NCBI GenBank assembly: GCA_031763025.1 | Contig: JASSKH010000010.1 | Span: 62,001-126,000, forward strand | Length of the DNA stretch: 64,000 bases | Origin: Macrocystis pyrifera | Taxonomy: Eukaryota; Sar; Phaeophyceae; Laminariales; Laminariaceae | Reading direction: 5' to 3' | Shown here: piece after piece, positions 21,660 through 32,409 of the stretch | Position numbering within the stretch: position 1 is the first letter of the stretch | Layout of the letters: each line of letters starts with the position of its first letter | Made by a program: the position numbers and the translations under genes | The notes under the pieces: generated by a model | Databases searched by the model: none | Seen by the model: only the letters and a program-made list of their open reading frames with translations | What the model was told of the DNA's origin: nothing

Positions 21660-23600
21660 TACAACTCGAACAAAAACGGGAACGAAACGGTGGTCCCTCA
21701 GGTCGATACCGCTCCGCGCGGTGTGAAAATCTTATCTCGACTGACTGATTGCTGATTGGCTTGGGTTCGTGGAGCCAGCGTCACCTTTGGGAGGATAATG
21801 TTCCCATCTCCTGATCAGAAATATTTTCTCATACATTTGCAAATCCAACAAAAATCGGAGACGAAAACGGTGGTCCCCCGATTCGGTACCACCCCACATG
21901 GTGTGGAAACCTCAACCCGACTGGCTTGAGTGCTGATTGGCTGGAGCTCGTGGAGCCAGCGCCACCTGGGGGGGATAAGGTCCTATACCCGGATCAGAAA
22001 TATTACCATGTATCTACATCTCCAACACACCCGGGGGCGGAAGACGGTGATCTCCGGGGTCGTACCGCCCCGCACGGTATAAGAACCCCAACACCACACT
22101 GCTCTTGGCTGGGAGCGCCACCCAGGGGAGAGAAAAGGCCCCATCCCGATCATAAATCCTTCCATCCATGCATTTGCAACCCCAACACACCGGGGACGAA
22201 TACGGTGGTCCCCCTGGTCGATACCGGCCCGTACGGTGTGGAAACCCCAACCCCACTCGCTGACTGTTTGATTGGCTGGGGTTTGTGAGCCAGCGCCGCG
22301 CGAGGAGGATAAAGTCGCTTCCCCGGATCGGAATTAATCTCATGCATATGCAGCTCAAACAAACCGAGACGAAAACGATGGTCCACCGGGTCGATCTCGC
22401 CCCGCACGGTGTGGAAAGCCCAACCCCTCTGACTGGTTAATTATCTGATTGCCTGGGGCCTGTGTAGCCAGCGCCACCCAGGGAAGGTAAGTTCCCATCC
22501 CTGGATCAGAATCCTTCCGTGCATGTTCAGATAGATCCGAGAGGCGTTCTACGACAGAGAGGTTCACCCTAGCTTTTCTGAGGCTCCTATGTGCCCCCCC
22601 CAAAAAAAGGGTATACTGCGGAATTCGACGGGGACACACTTACTACTTATGAATATATACGATTGATGCTTGAGATGCATGTGTGGGGCACGCAGCACCT
22701 TCGATAATAATTACAGATATTCCCACGAGTTGTGGTACTGTACCTCCTTCAGGTGGCGCCCGGTAAGGACGCCGTGGTGGCTCAGAAAGTGTTTTCCCAG
22801 ATAGATGTGATACCTAAATCGTAGAACGCCTCTCAACACACCGGGGACGAAAACGGTGGTCCCCCTGGTCGATATCGCCCGTACGGTATGAAAACCCTAA
22901 CCCCATGGGCGCTAGCTGATTGGCTGTGATTGGCTGGGGTTCTTGGAGCCAGCGCCACGGGGGGAGGATAAGGTCGCATCCCCGGAGCAGAAATATTTTC
23001 ATGCATCTGCAACTCCAACAAGCCGGGGACGAAACGGTCGTTCCCCGGGTCGAACCCGCCTCGCACGGTGTGAACATCCTATCTCGACTGGCCGATTGCT
23101 GATTGGCGGGAACTCGTGGAGTCAGCGCCACCCGGGCAAGATAAGGTCCCATACCCGAATCAGAAATATTGCCATGTATCTCCAACTCCAACACACCCGG
23201 GGGCGGAAGACGGTGATCCCCGGGGTCGTACCGCCATGCACGGTGTGAAAACCCCAACACCACTGCCGGTTTCTGATTGGCTGGGGCTCGTGGAGCCAGC
23301 GTCACCCAGGGGAGATCAAAGGCCCCATACCTGGATCATAAATCCTTCCATGCATCTACAACCCCAACACACCGGGAGCGAAAACATTGCCCCCCCTGGT
23401 CGATACCGGCCCGTACCGTATGGCAACCCCAATCACACTGTGGCTGTGATTGTCTGATTGGATGGGGTTCGTGGAGCCAGCGCCATGCAGGGAGGATAAG
23501 GTCGCATCCCCGGATCATAAATATTTCCATGCATCTGCAACTTCAACAAACCGGGGACGAAAACGGTGGTCCTCCGGGTCGATACGGTGTGGAAACCCAA
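21660..23600. repeat. Satellite-like tandem array, about 10 monomers of roughly 175 bp
   Basis: Successive monomers carry ACGAAAACGGTGGTCCCC, GGTCGATACCG, a GCACGGTGTGGAAACCCC-like run, GATTGGCTGGGGTTCGTGG, AGCCAGCGCCACC and CATCCCCGGATCAGAAAT. Anchors fall near 21,688, 21,871, 22,047, 22,204, 22,379, 22,856, 23,037, 23,210, 23,388 and 23,565, so spacing is 157-185 bp once the insertion at 22,541-22,832 is discounted. ORFs of up to 163 aa run through the array only because monomers lack stops in some frames. A single monomer is at 46,775-46,870 at the start of unit 3. Confidence 0.85.
22541..22832. mobile_element. 292 bp insertion with 14 bp terminal inverted repeats inside the satellite
   Basis: GAGGCGTTCTACGA at 22,541-22,554 is exactly inverted as TCGTAGAACGCCTC at 22,819-22,832, and the satellite phase resumes immediately after. 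The interior is unrelated to the satellite and has no ORF. A related partial copy is at 18,105-18,230. A target duplication is not obvious. Confidence 0.7.
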
Positions 23601-23607
23601 ACACTGG

Positions 23608-24055
23608 ATGTAGGGAAATGTAGACTAAAAATGTTACGTAACACGCAACATGAATTTAAGGCTTATAAACTCGATTTCCATCACATTCTCCCTCACTAAA
23701 CCTGATTTATTTCTTCTTGCGAGTAAGTCAGGAACCCCGATGAGACTCTGAATATCCAAGTTTGACCTCCGACTTTTCGGTACCGGACTCAGTATGCAAT
23801 GATCGCATTGCTCTCATCGTTCCTTCCTGGGTGTTAAGTGAGTGAGTTTTACAGGTTCTTGAACATGAGATATTCCTCTTTTTTACCTTTTTTTTCGGGG
23901 GATGAAGGCGAGAATCGAACCACGGGCCTCGCTCTTCATAATCTCACGTCGTGCCGTCGACGCCATTGTAGGGAAATGTAGACCAAAAATCATACCTGGT
24001 ACGTAACAAACGCTACATGAATTTAAGGCTTGTAAACTCGATTTCCACCACACGC
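23608..24055. repeat. 85 bp direct repeats flanking a tRNA-like segment
   Basis: GTAGGGAAATGTAGAC through AACTCGATTTCC occurs at 23,608-23,690 and 23,967-24,055. Between them, the minus strand near 23,905-23,965 contains GTGGTTCGATTCTCGCC, a good tRNA B-box, but only a weak A-box and no convincing cloverleaf. The second repeat differs by a 7 bp insertion that makes TACCTGGTA (23,993-24,001). Confidence 0.6.
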
Positions 24056-24245
24056 TGATAGCTGTTGTTGGTTGCTGGGGTTCGTGAAGCCGGCGGTTCC
24101 CATCCATTGGGAGCATGAAGGTCCAGCAACTCAATTAACCTTGATCTATTACTCCAGATCTATTTCTTGTTGTGAAGTATTATAGTAGTTCTACATGCAA
24201 CATCGATCGCCATCCACAACCCTCCCTTGGCGCAGCCAACAGTAA

Positions 24246-24280
24246 AAGGGATATATTTTTTATATATATATATATATCAC
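24246..24280. repeat. AT dinucleotide microsatellite
   Basis: A TTTTTTATATATATATATATAT tract in the upstream region of unit 2. The equivalent in unit 3 near 47,080 is short. Confidence 0.8.
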
Positions 24281-24626
24281 GTGCAGTAGGCGCAGTAGTT
24301 ACGCACTTACTAAAGTACTGTAGTAGTTACCTTACAGCAGCAGTAGGTTACCTGAGGTGCAGTAGGTACTGATACGTACCAAGTACGTTCAGCAGTAGGC
24401 ATAGCAGTGCTGCTGAATAGCAACTAACTGTACTTACTACTGTAGATCAATGCAGGACGTACTATTAATAAATAGTTGTACGTACATCAATCAGTAGTAT
24501 CATCATCAGCTGACTGACGCATTCATACGTACGGACCCACGGACGCACTACTACAACAATTGGCAACGCAGGGCAAGCGCCACTGGCGGATCCGTGGCCG
24601 TACCGCTCGTATGATATGAAGGCGTG

Positions 24627-24860
24627 AAATAAAACGGGGACAAAACAAAGTGACCTGGTTCCAAGGCCCGATATTCCATGGTGAAACGGCCAAGACAAAG
24701 ATTTTTTGTAAAAATATGGACTCACACCCCTGCTGACATCTGCGCACACCTCACCCGTCACAACTGCACACACCCTGCTCTGCTGCCTTTTCTGCTGCAC
24801 TGTTGTTGCTCAAGTCGCCCCCACCCGAGAGCCGAGAACCCGCCGAGAACGCCGCAAAAG
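24627..24860 (+). promoter_or_regulatory. Inferred promoter and non-coding exon 0 of gene C
   Basis: AAATAAAACGGGGACAAAAC at 24,627 is followed by GAGCCGAGAACCCGCCGAG and the donor AAAAG^GTGCGT (exon edge 24,860). The likely acceptor is CCCCACAG at 26,136, just before the leader of gene C. Similar sequence lies upstream of the D-type genes, so the promoter appears to be a shared family feature. No transcript evidence. Confidence 0.45.
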
Positions 24861-24861
24861 G

Positions 24862-26135
24862 TGCGTCTACGAGTAGGCCGCGATCTTCTCGCATCCCTGC
24901 AGCCCTGCCGTTCGTCTCATGCATAACTTCTCCATCGGCGCTTCTTCTCAGGATTTTTCTATCCCCCTGGCTTGCTCTGTGGTATCTCGTACCAAATGAT
25001 GTGTACCGCAGAGTAGCCACGCCCTCGCCCTCGCACTCGACAGCAAGCGAAATTGCGGGCATGGCTAAAACAACAACCGTGACGCGCAGCGATAGGGGCG
25101 GTACAGAGTACCTCTGACTCTGGGCTAATCGGGCCGTCCGTCCCGGCCAGAGCTTTTTTCCGGGCTTGTTTGTTGGTCGATCGTGTTGTTTGTCACCAGA
25201 TGCATCTTTTACTTTTTTTTACCCGTCGCAGTCGCGAAGCAACAAACAAACGCAAAAAAAAAAACAATTGCGTCTATCTGGATCTTCGAGCAATGCTCTG
25301 CTCCCCGGGCAGTCACGGGGTCCACCCACCACCCACGAAACCCCCAAGATCCTCTCGACCCACGGCCTCTTGCGAGACAGAATTGTGCCACTAGACGTAT
25401 ACTGCTGTGGGGCCTGTCCACGTTTGAACCACCGGGGGTTTACCGTACGCCCGATATTCAGCAGTGCCGCTATGTTCCACTACTACATACAGCAGTAGGT
25501 CAGGCTAGGCATAATAAATCGCGAAATATCTGATCCCCGAGCTGTCACATACACGTATTCGAGCACACGAGCTGCACGTGAGATAATAATATATCTACAG
25601 TACAGCACAGTACAGTAGTAGTGTCTAGATTTTAGCGATGATGATCCGGTGGTGCATACCAGTACCTGACATCTGTAGTAGCGGTGGCACACATACGCAC
25701 AGCTCTAGGCTCCAGACCTCTGGAATAGAGCCCCACGTCGTGGTCGTACCTCGTGTACGTAGCTCCCAAGCCCTGCAGCCCTATGTAGCCCTTTTGATCC
25801 CTGCTTTCGCCCTAGAGCTACCTGCTGGGACAGTCTGTTCTATACTGATACCGTACGCATGTACCTGGTATCCTGGTATTTTTTTTCAGCTTTTTTTTGC
25901 ATTGTAACACTGTTAACACCAAGGCAACTGTGGGAAGCCCTGCCTGTGTCCTCACCAGCTCTGAGAAACTACGTAATGGAAGGAACTCGAAACCTGACCA
26001 GAGGTCGAAGAAAACAACACTGTTACACGTACACTAACTACCAGGTATTGTACCAGGTAGGTACACAGCAGTAACTAACGTCGATATCTTCGTACATGCC
26101 TTCTCACCTATCGTGCTCGCATCAACAGCCCCACA
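24862..26135. other. Inferred leader intron of gene C, no independent gene
   Basis: This stretch is collinear with 48,111-49,449 in unit 3. It contains many TACCTGGTA and CAGTAC motifs. ORFs of about 110 aa near 25,166-25,533 are not preserved as frames in unit 3. Confidence 0.5.
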
Positions 26136-26177
26136 GACAGGAAGAGAGTCAAGCTATACCACCTACCATCAACAATC

Positions 26178-28141
26178 ATGATCTCCAACATGCTCAAGAT
26201 TGTGCTGGGAGCCGTGCTCGCTGCTGGTCTGCTCCTGGCGTCCGACGCTCGCCCATTTGCCGACCAGGACTCGGCCATCGAGGACAAGAAGTGGACTGTT
26301 GCCGACCTCTCTTTCATGGCCAAGAGCCAGACTGTCGCGGACGCCGCCTTCTCCCTCATGAGCGCCGGGCAAGAGACAGGAACGCCCGTGCTTCAACTCG
26401 ATGAGTGAGTAACTACAGTACCTACCTGGTGGTTTACCATGGTTCGTGAACGTTTCGCGCACTGTAGGGCAGTTTAGTATTAATATCAATGGTACAGCAT
26501 ACGAGTACTCGTAGCGAGTATTTATACATGCATAGTACTACAGTACATTGATACCTGGTACCTGGTATCATTTGGGTCATGGTAGGTAATAAAATCAGGA
26601 AAACCAGGGGGGCAAAACAAAAAAAAGGACAATCAGGAATTTTAGGACACAAAGACAAATTCGATAATAAATGCCACGTTCATCGAAGAACTTTCCCCCT
26701 GATTTTCCTCTTTTTCGTGAAAAAGAAAAAAGAAAAAAAAAGGAAATGTTGTTCCTGTAAAATCAGGAGATTGAGCAGAGGGCAATTGATCAGGAACGCT
26801 TCGAGTTCGACTTCCTCTTTCATCGTAGGAGAAAAAAAAAATTGGAAACTCAGAAAAATTAGGACGATAAACCACTCTAGGAGTAATAACGGCCCTTAGT
26901 AGTGTGCATTCGTGCACAAGATACTATCCCGTTAGAATTATGATCGTAGTTTAACTTCAATAGTTTCAATCTCGCGCGTCGTCCCTCATACACTGCCACC
27001 GCAACACTCGCACTCAGGGTCAAGCACTTCATGGAGAACAAGCCCCCAGCGGAGCTTCGCACCGCCATCATCATCGCCACCGAGGTCAAGGGAAGGAGGA
27101 AGACCAAGGCCGACCAGCAGATCGCCGATTTCGCCGGAACCATCAACCCCGCGGCCACCTGCGCGACACGCGACACCGCAGGAGGCTACGGCATCCAGGC
27201 CTGCATCGCTGGGTGCTCCGGCAAGAGCACCTACCTTGGCTGGGCCTCCCGCAAGGGGGTCTGCGAAATGATGTGTACCCTGGCAACGTCGCCGTGCAGG
27301 GAAGAGTGAGTTGAACGGTAAACCGCCGTACATAAAACGGGCCAAAACGCCGATGCGCACTACAGCAGTATGTACTATACTATACTGGTAGTACAGTGTG
27401 GTATAGTATAGTATATCTACCACGCGCGCCATGACATGCCGTGTTGTTGTTCTGGAGACTCAATCGCAGCCTTACCGCCTTGAATGGTACCAGGTTTCAC
27501 GTATTTTTGTGTTCACTGCATATATAGTCTAAAGTATATATCCCGCTCAGTGTATACCCTACTTTTGCCCTGGATCGCACCACCGCCTCCCCCCGTCCCC
27601 ACCCCCGTCCCTCCGCTGCTCTCGTTGTGCAATGTTTCCGGTATATCCAACGGCATTCAGGTCCTTTCCGTGGACGGCGGTGGCGAAGACCTGCACCAAG
27701 ACGGCGGTCAAGTGGACGGTCATCACTTTTGACAAGGTCTGGACGCCCCTGAAGATCGTGAACGCGTGGACGCCTTCCCTCGCCAAGATCATCGTATTGG
27801 TCGTTGTGGCCGTGGTCTACGAATGCAACGTCAAGCCCACCGCCTTGAGGAAGATTCGGGTGATAAATTTCCAACTGGGTCAAGAACTGGGGCGCCAGCG
27901 GCGCGACGAGCTTAAGATGAAGAAAGCAGTTCTCATCGCGACCGTCGACAGGCTGGACAAGAGGCAGGCCTTCTGCCATTGGCACGACTTCGCCGCCATG
28001 GCCACCTACCGGGCCTCGCAGGAGGCGGCGGCGGAGGCGGAGGCCAAGGCGAAGGCGGTGGCGCTGCAGTCGGCCATCGACGCGGTCTTGGCGGAGCAAG
28101 GCGCTAGGGACCAGGGCGGCGGCGCCTGCGTGGTGTCTTAA
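26178..28141 (+). CDS. Gene C: signal-peptide, six-Cys, transmembrane, coiled-coil CaaX protein (C-type)
   Basis: I do not recognise the family. Exons are 26,178-26,404, 27,018-27,305 and 27,661-28,141 (introns 613 and 355 bp). Donors are GA^GTGAGT, acceptors CAG, both junctions phase 2, product 331 aa. Residues 1-25 are a signal peptide (LKIVLGAVLAAGLLLASDA). Residues about 40-57 carry KKWTVADLSFMAKSQTVADA. Residues 77-171 hold cysteines 124, 138, 142, 158, 162 and 169. Residues about 211-227 (AKIIVLVVVAVVYECNV) look like a transmembrane helix, followed by basic residues, a long charged helix rich in Ala, Lys and Glu, and the CaaX box CVVS at 328-331. Inferred topology: cysteine domain in the lumen or outside, helix and lipidated tail in the cytoplasm. 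Unspliced intron 1 or 2 would stop at once (GAG TGA). E is the close homologue in unit 3. Confidence 0.8.
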
Positions 28142-28199
28142 GAGTGCATGCAGTCCTCATGTCGGTTCCTTCATCTACTTTTTTCGTTTGTCACAGGGT

Positions 28200-29790
28200 G
28201 CATGCCGTCTCCCGTGTAGGCGCAGGTTTCGACACGCTTGGCGCGTAGGCTTCAATGTGTTATCCTATGTCTGCGATGATTGAGTGTGATACTACAGCAG
28301 TTGCTGTCGTACCGTGTACTGTACTTTAGTATGGACGAGGTCGACACGACGTTTTTAACACTCATCGCAACGACAAGAAATGCCTTCAGCTTCTTTTCCA
28401 AACCACCACGCACGACGATAACGCCAACGGCAAGGCAAGGCCACCATCAGACAATGGTTCGCCGTCAATGACTTTCTGTGTTTGTTGTATATACATACGT
28501 GATATATATATATATTATGTGTCGTCAGTTCAATACCACACACTGCTGTCACAAAGAGCTCCAGGTTTTGCATTTCCATGGTGCCGAGTCTATTGCGATG
28601 CAGTGGCTTTTCGCGCGAGGACTCTCTTTCTCTCTCTCTCGCACACGCGCACTCTGCCTCCCGGCGCGCATCGACTCCGTTCAAAAATGGCGTGATACTC
28701 AAAAGGGTCGTCATTTGTGGTGGATCTCTCCCATACCGTCAACTGGCTCGAAACACTCACATTGTACCGTTTTTTTGTCTAATGGCCCATCGGACGGACC
28801 CAATAGAATTTTCTGGTATATCGCAACCCGTACCCAACCCAAAACATATGTACTACCTGGTAGATAACAGTGCTGAGCCCAGTAAGCTGGGGAAAAAAGG
28901 TTGTATAGTACCAGGCACAGCTCTATATATCAAATGGTTAGTACTATTAATAGACCTCTTCACCAAACACGATCGACATGTCGTGCTTACAGTCTCATCT
29001 ACTACTGGCAGGTATACGTGATTCAGTCAGAAAGGCCAGCCTCTCCCTCCCATTCCCCCCTCCCTTCTCGGCATCCTGCATCTCGAACGATAAGTCCTAC
29101 TACTGTATCATACAACACGTACTGGAATAATGCGCTACGAGATGCCTCTTTTTCCCTCTCACAACGACAAAAAACAACAAGGATATGGCTGCACGCAGCA
29201 ATGAAGCCTCCATCTACAGGACATCCCTCTCCTACCGCAGCTCTTCGTTGCCGAACTCCTCTCGGGTTCCCATGAATCACATGATGGGTGGTAGCCTACC
29301 GCAGCGCTAAAGGTAGGTACGATCTGGAAGCAGCGTGCCTCTTCTGACTCCCTCCCTATTACCCCTGCTGTGCTCTTCACTAGTACAGCACTATTAATAG
29401 TACACTGCTATAGCACTATAGTACAGCACTAACTATCGGCCCTCTCACAAGAGAGAGAAAGAGACACACAAACAGACTCAGCCACAACAAGCCATGCCGT
29501 TACATTTCCGGGGGCAGCGGTTGTACTAAAGTTAATGTGCAACACACACCCTTTCTCAAATATCGCGTCAATCTAGCCTTGGCCGGTATCTGGGTTTCTC
29601 AAGAGAGTGTCAATAGTGTTTGAGCTGCTCAAATCCCATCTCCCGTCTCCCTCCCAGTTTTCTGTGATGTGTTGTTGTTGCTGTTGTTGTATTTCTCACA
29701 TTCGCCACAATCTATTGATAGTCCGTCGTCACAAGACAGGCAGGCTCTAACAACTCTGGAGTGGAAGAAAAATCGATAAATAAAAATACA
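28200..29790. other. Spacer downstream of gene C, no gene recognised
   Basis: This stretch is collinear with unit 1 (about 14,700-16,300, reverse). Unit 3 keeps only the first 650 bp. A TACCTGGTA insertion relative to unit 1 is at 28,854-28,862. Confidence 0.5.
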
Positions 29791-31111
29791 TTACACACAA
29801 ACACACACACTACTGCTGCGTTTACCATGACTATATACTACTCTAAATACTATCGAAACCAAAGCACACGAAGAGTACTTGCCGCCTGCTGCAAATATAT
29901 ACAACAATTAAAAAAAAAACGAGCGAAAAAAACGAAAAAAAAAACGCACAAAAAAACGAACGAAAATCTTCAAAAAGAAATCCGTGTGACTTGTGGCTGC
30001 GAGTCCTTTCCCCCTGTGCGAGGTACAACATTGATGCGTCCGACAGCAACACCATTAAACAACCAACAAAAACGTTGCTCGCGGGGGGGGGGAAGGGGGG
30101 CTGAGTCTGCGCCCATCCCCGTGATGGAGCTAGCTAGCTCTTCCTTGACCTTTTTACTACTGCCAAAACTGACCTTAGTCTAATTCCAAGTACTTTGTCC
30201 CTGAAAACGTGGGTGCAGTGGTAAAATGGGTATTAAGAAGTTTTTCCTAGGAAAATCCCCCTCTTTATCTTCACAGGCCCCACAGCCCCAGGTCAGAAAC
30301 GCCTACCCATATACATACATGAACATATGCATATGTGTCTGCGCAGTCATTGTCTACGATGCGCAATAGGGTGGGGGAAACGGTGCATATTGTTTACCAC
30401 AGGCACAGTAAGCAAGGTATGCCACCTTTTCGGCACCTCTCTCCGAGGCGCGTTACTACAAAACCACGTATGCAGTGACACACCTAAACACAAGCGTGCG
30501 CGCGCGAGGGGGGGGGGGCAAAAACTGGTGCAACTGGCAGACAAGACACAAAACAAATACAACACACTGCGAAAATCGAAACAAACTGTCTTCGGGTTTT
30601 GGCCGTTTTCCTAAAAGGCCTTGGGTTTTGGTCGTTTTTGTATGTACAAGCAGAGCCTCCCGTCCCGTTCTAGGCTCGATTCGATTCGATTCGACGCGGC
30701 TGTACGCTACTACCAAACAGTCGCAAGCATCATCGGTGAGTGTCGAGGCTGCTCCTGTGCCCTAGCTCCTTCTGGGTCGCTTGAGTCATCGCCGACAGGA
30801 ACTCCACCGTTGTGCACGATTGCTGCCGCACAAACAAAAAAAAGACAACGATTATAAATAAAAACAAAAAACAAAAGCGAAAACAACAACAAACTACAGT
30901 AAAACACACCTGCGGCAACCAACCAAAACCCCTCGATTCTGGAGGATTTCTACGCAACCAAACAAATGTACACCTTTTTAGTTAAAATGCTGTCCTGAAG
31001 TGGTGTGTTTTTCTTTGTGCTGTGCCGATTGGTCGAAACGCTCGATAGTGGTGGGTCAAGCCATCGAGGGATCCGGGTGCCTAGTGGACCCTGCCGGCGG
31101 CTAATTACATA

Positions 31112-31140
31112 CTAATCCTAACCCCAACCCCAACCCTACG
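31112..31140. repeat. Short interstitial telomere-like tract, unit 2
   Basis: CTAATCCTAACCCCAACCCC... is a degenerate CCCTAA array. Unit 1 has only a few bases at the same place (about 12,960-12,978), so it is an insertion or a local expansion. Confidence 0.6.
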
Positions 31141-32391
31141 TATAATGATATACCTGGTGCATACCTGCACAAGGTTCAGTTTTGAGGGCTAAAGGTCCGG
31201 GTGGGAGGATCAGGTCCGGTTGGAGGGATCAGGGTGTTCCAAGCGAGAGCAGGGTGGGGGTGTGCAAATTAGGTGTCGTCTCGATTATGTCCAGGAACCA
31301 CGGGTTCGCGGGTCCGGGGGCGAGGGCGTGGAAAAAAGAAAAAAGAAGCGCCGCTGAACCCTGGTAGAGACCTACACACCGAATCAGTTGAACGAAAGAA
31401 AAACAAAAAAACACGCACACAATGTGAAGGAAACAAAAAACACTCAAACAAAATAACACACAGACAAAACGCCAACACTAGTCGAATCGAACCAAACCAA
31501 ACGAAATCAAACCACAACAACCGAAACAAAACAAAGGTTGCGCCGCTGGGCTTTCCTTACTGCAGGCAGGCGTTGTGCCTTTCTCACCTGCACTGAGAGC
31601 GCGTGTGCCTGGAAGGGAAGCTCTCGCAGCGCGCCCGCCCGCCCGCCGAGTCCTTCCGCCAGAGCTGCTATCTGCACCACCTCGCGTGCAGCCCGGTCCT
31701 AAGGAACGATGAGCACCAGAAAAATCAACCATTAAAAAAGACAGGGGCTAGGGAGGTGGGGAGGGGAATGAGGCTAAAAGTACCAACAACAAACCAAGAC
31801 AGTGAATATTTTCTTCTTTGACATCATAGGGGGAAGAAAAGAAACGGCCGAGACGAAGACGCACGCCTGGGTGCTGCATGTTGCATGCTTGAATCGCGCG
31901 AGCGGGCACACCAACAAGGCAAGAGGTACATGGTACATGCATGAGCACTACCTGTGACACACAGGGAAAAAAACGAACACGGACCATAAAAAAGGGCGTC
32001 GTTGCCTACTTCCATGAACCCACCCACGCGCACGAATAAATAAGAATTGATAGCTGCCAGCGACTCATCATCACTCGCAACTCGCAACCACCTCAACCCC
32101 CCCAAAGCCGCCTCCTGTCCCCGACCGCCCCCACCCCCCCCATCACCTGACCCCACCCAGTGCCCCATTCCCAACACCTGCCAAGATTGCTAGTGCTGCC
32201 ACTGCTGCCGCTGCCGCCCCCTCTGTGTTCCCCCGCTCGCCCATGATCACATCCCCCTTGCCATCCGTACAAACCCCCCTTGGCGGCCCCCTCCTCCTCC
32301 TCCTCCTCTCCTCCTCCTCCTCCTCCTCCTTCTCCTCCCCCTCATCTCCATCCTGCCCCTCCCCCTGCTTTTCCCCCCGCTACCTCCGATG

Positions 32392-32409
32392 CCCCCCCCC
32401 CCCCCCCCC
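32392..32409. repeat. 18-nt C run, unit 2
   Basis: The middle-sized allele of the homopolymer that is about 12 nt in unit 1 and 88 nt in unit 3. Confidence 0.85.

Noticed and set aside
22814-23305. 163-codon and other ORFs in 21,900-23,700
   Set aside because: They are repeats of the satellite monomer translated by chance. Frames change between monomers.
21660-23600. CRISPR array
   Set aside because: Monomers of roughly 175 bp are contiguous, with no short direct repeat alternating with unique spacers, and the DNA is eukaryotic.
31229-31360. Candidate last exon encoding FLDIIETTPNLHTPTLL after the EGLGGR exon
   Set aside because: It is phase-compatible, but units 1 and 3 have deletions in it, and the exon at 30,730-30,822 matches the PCH2 C-terminus better. 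I treat it as intron.
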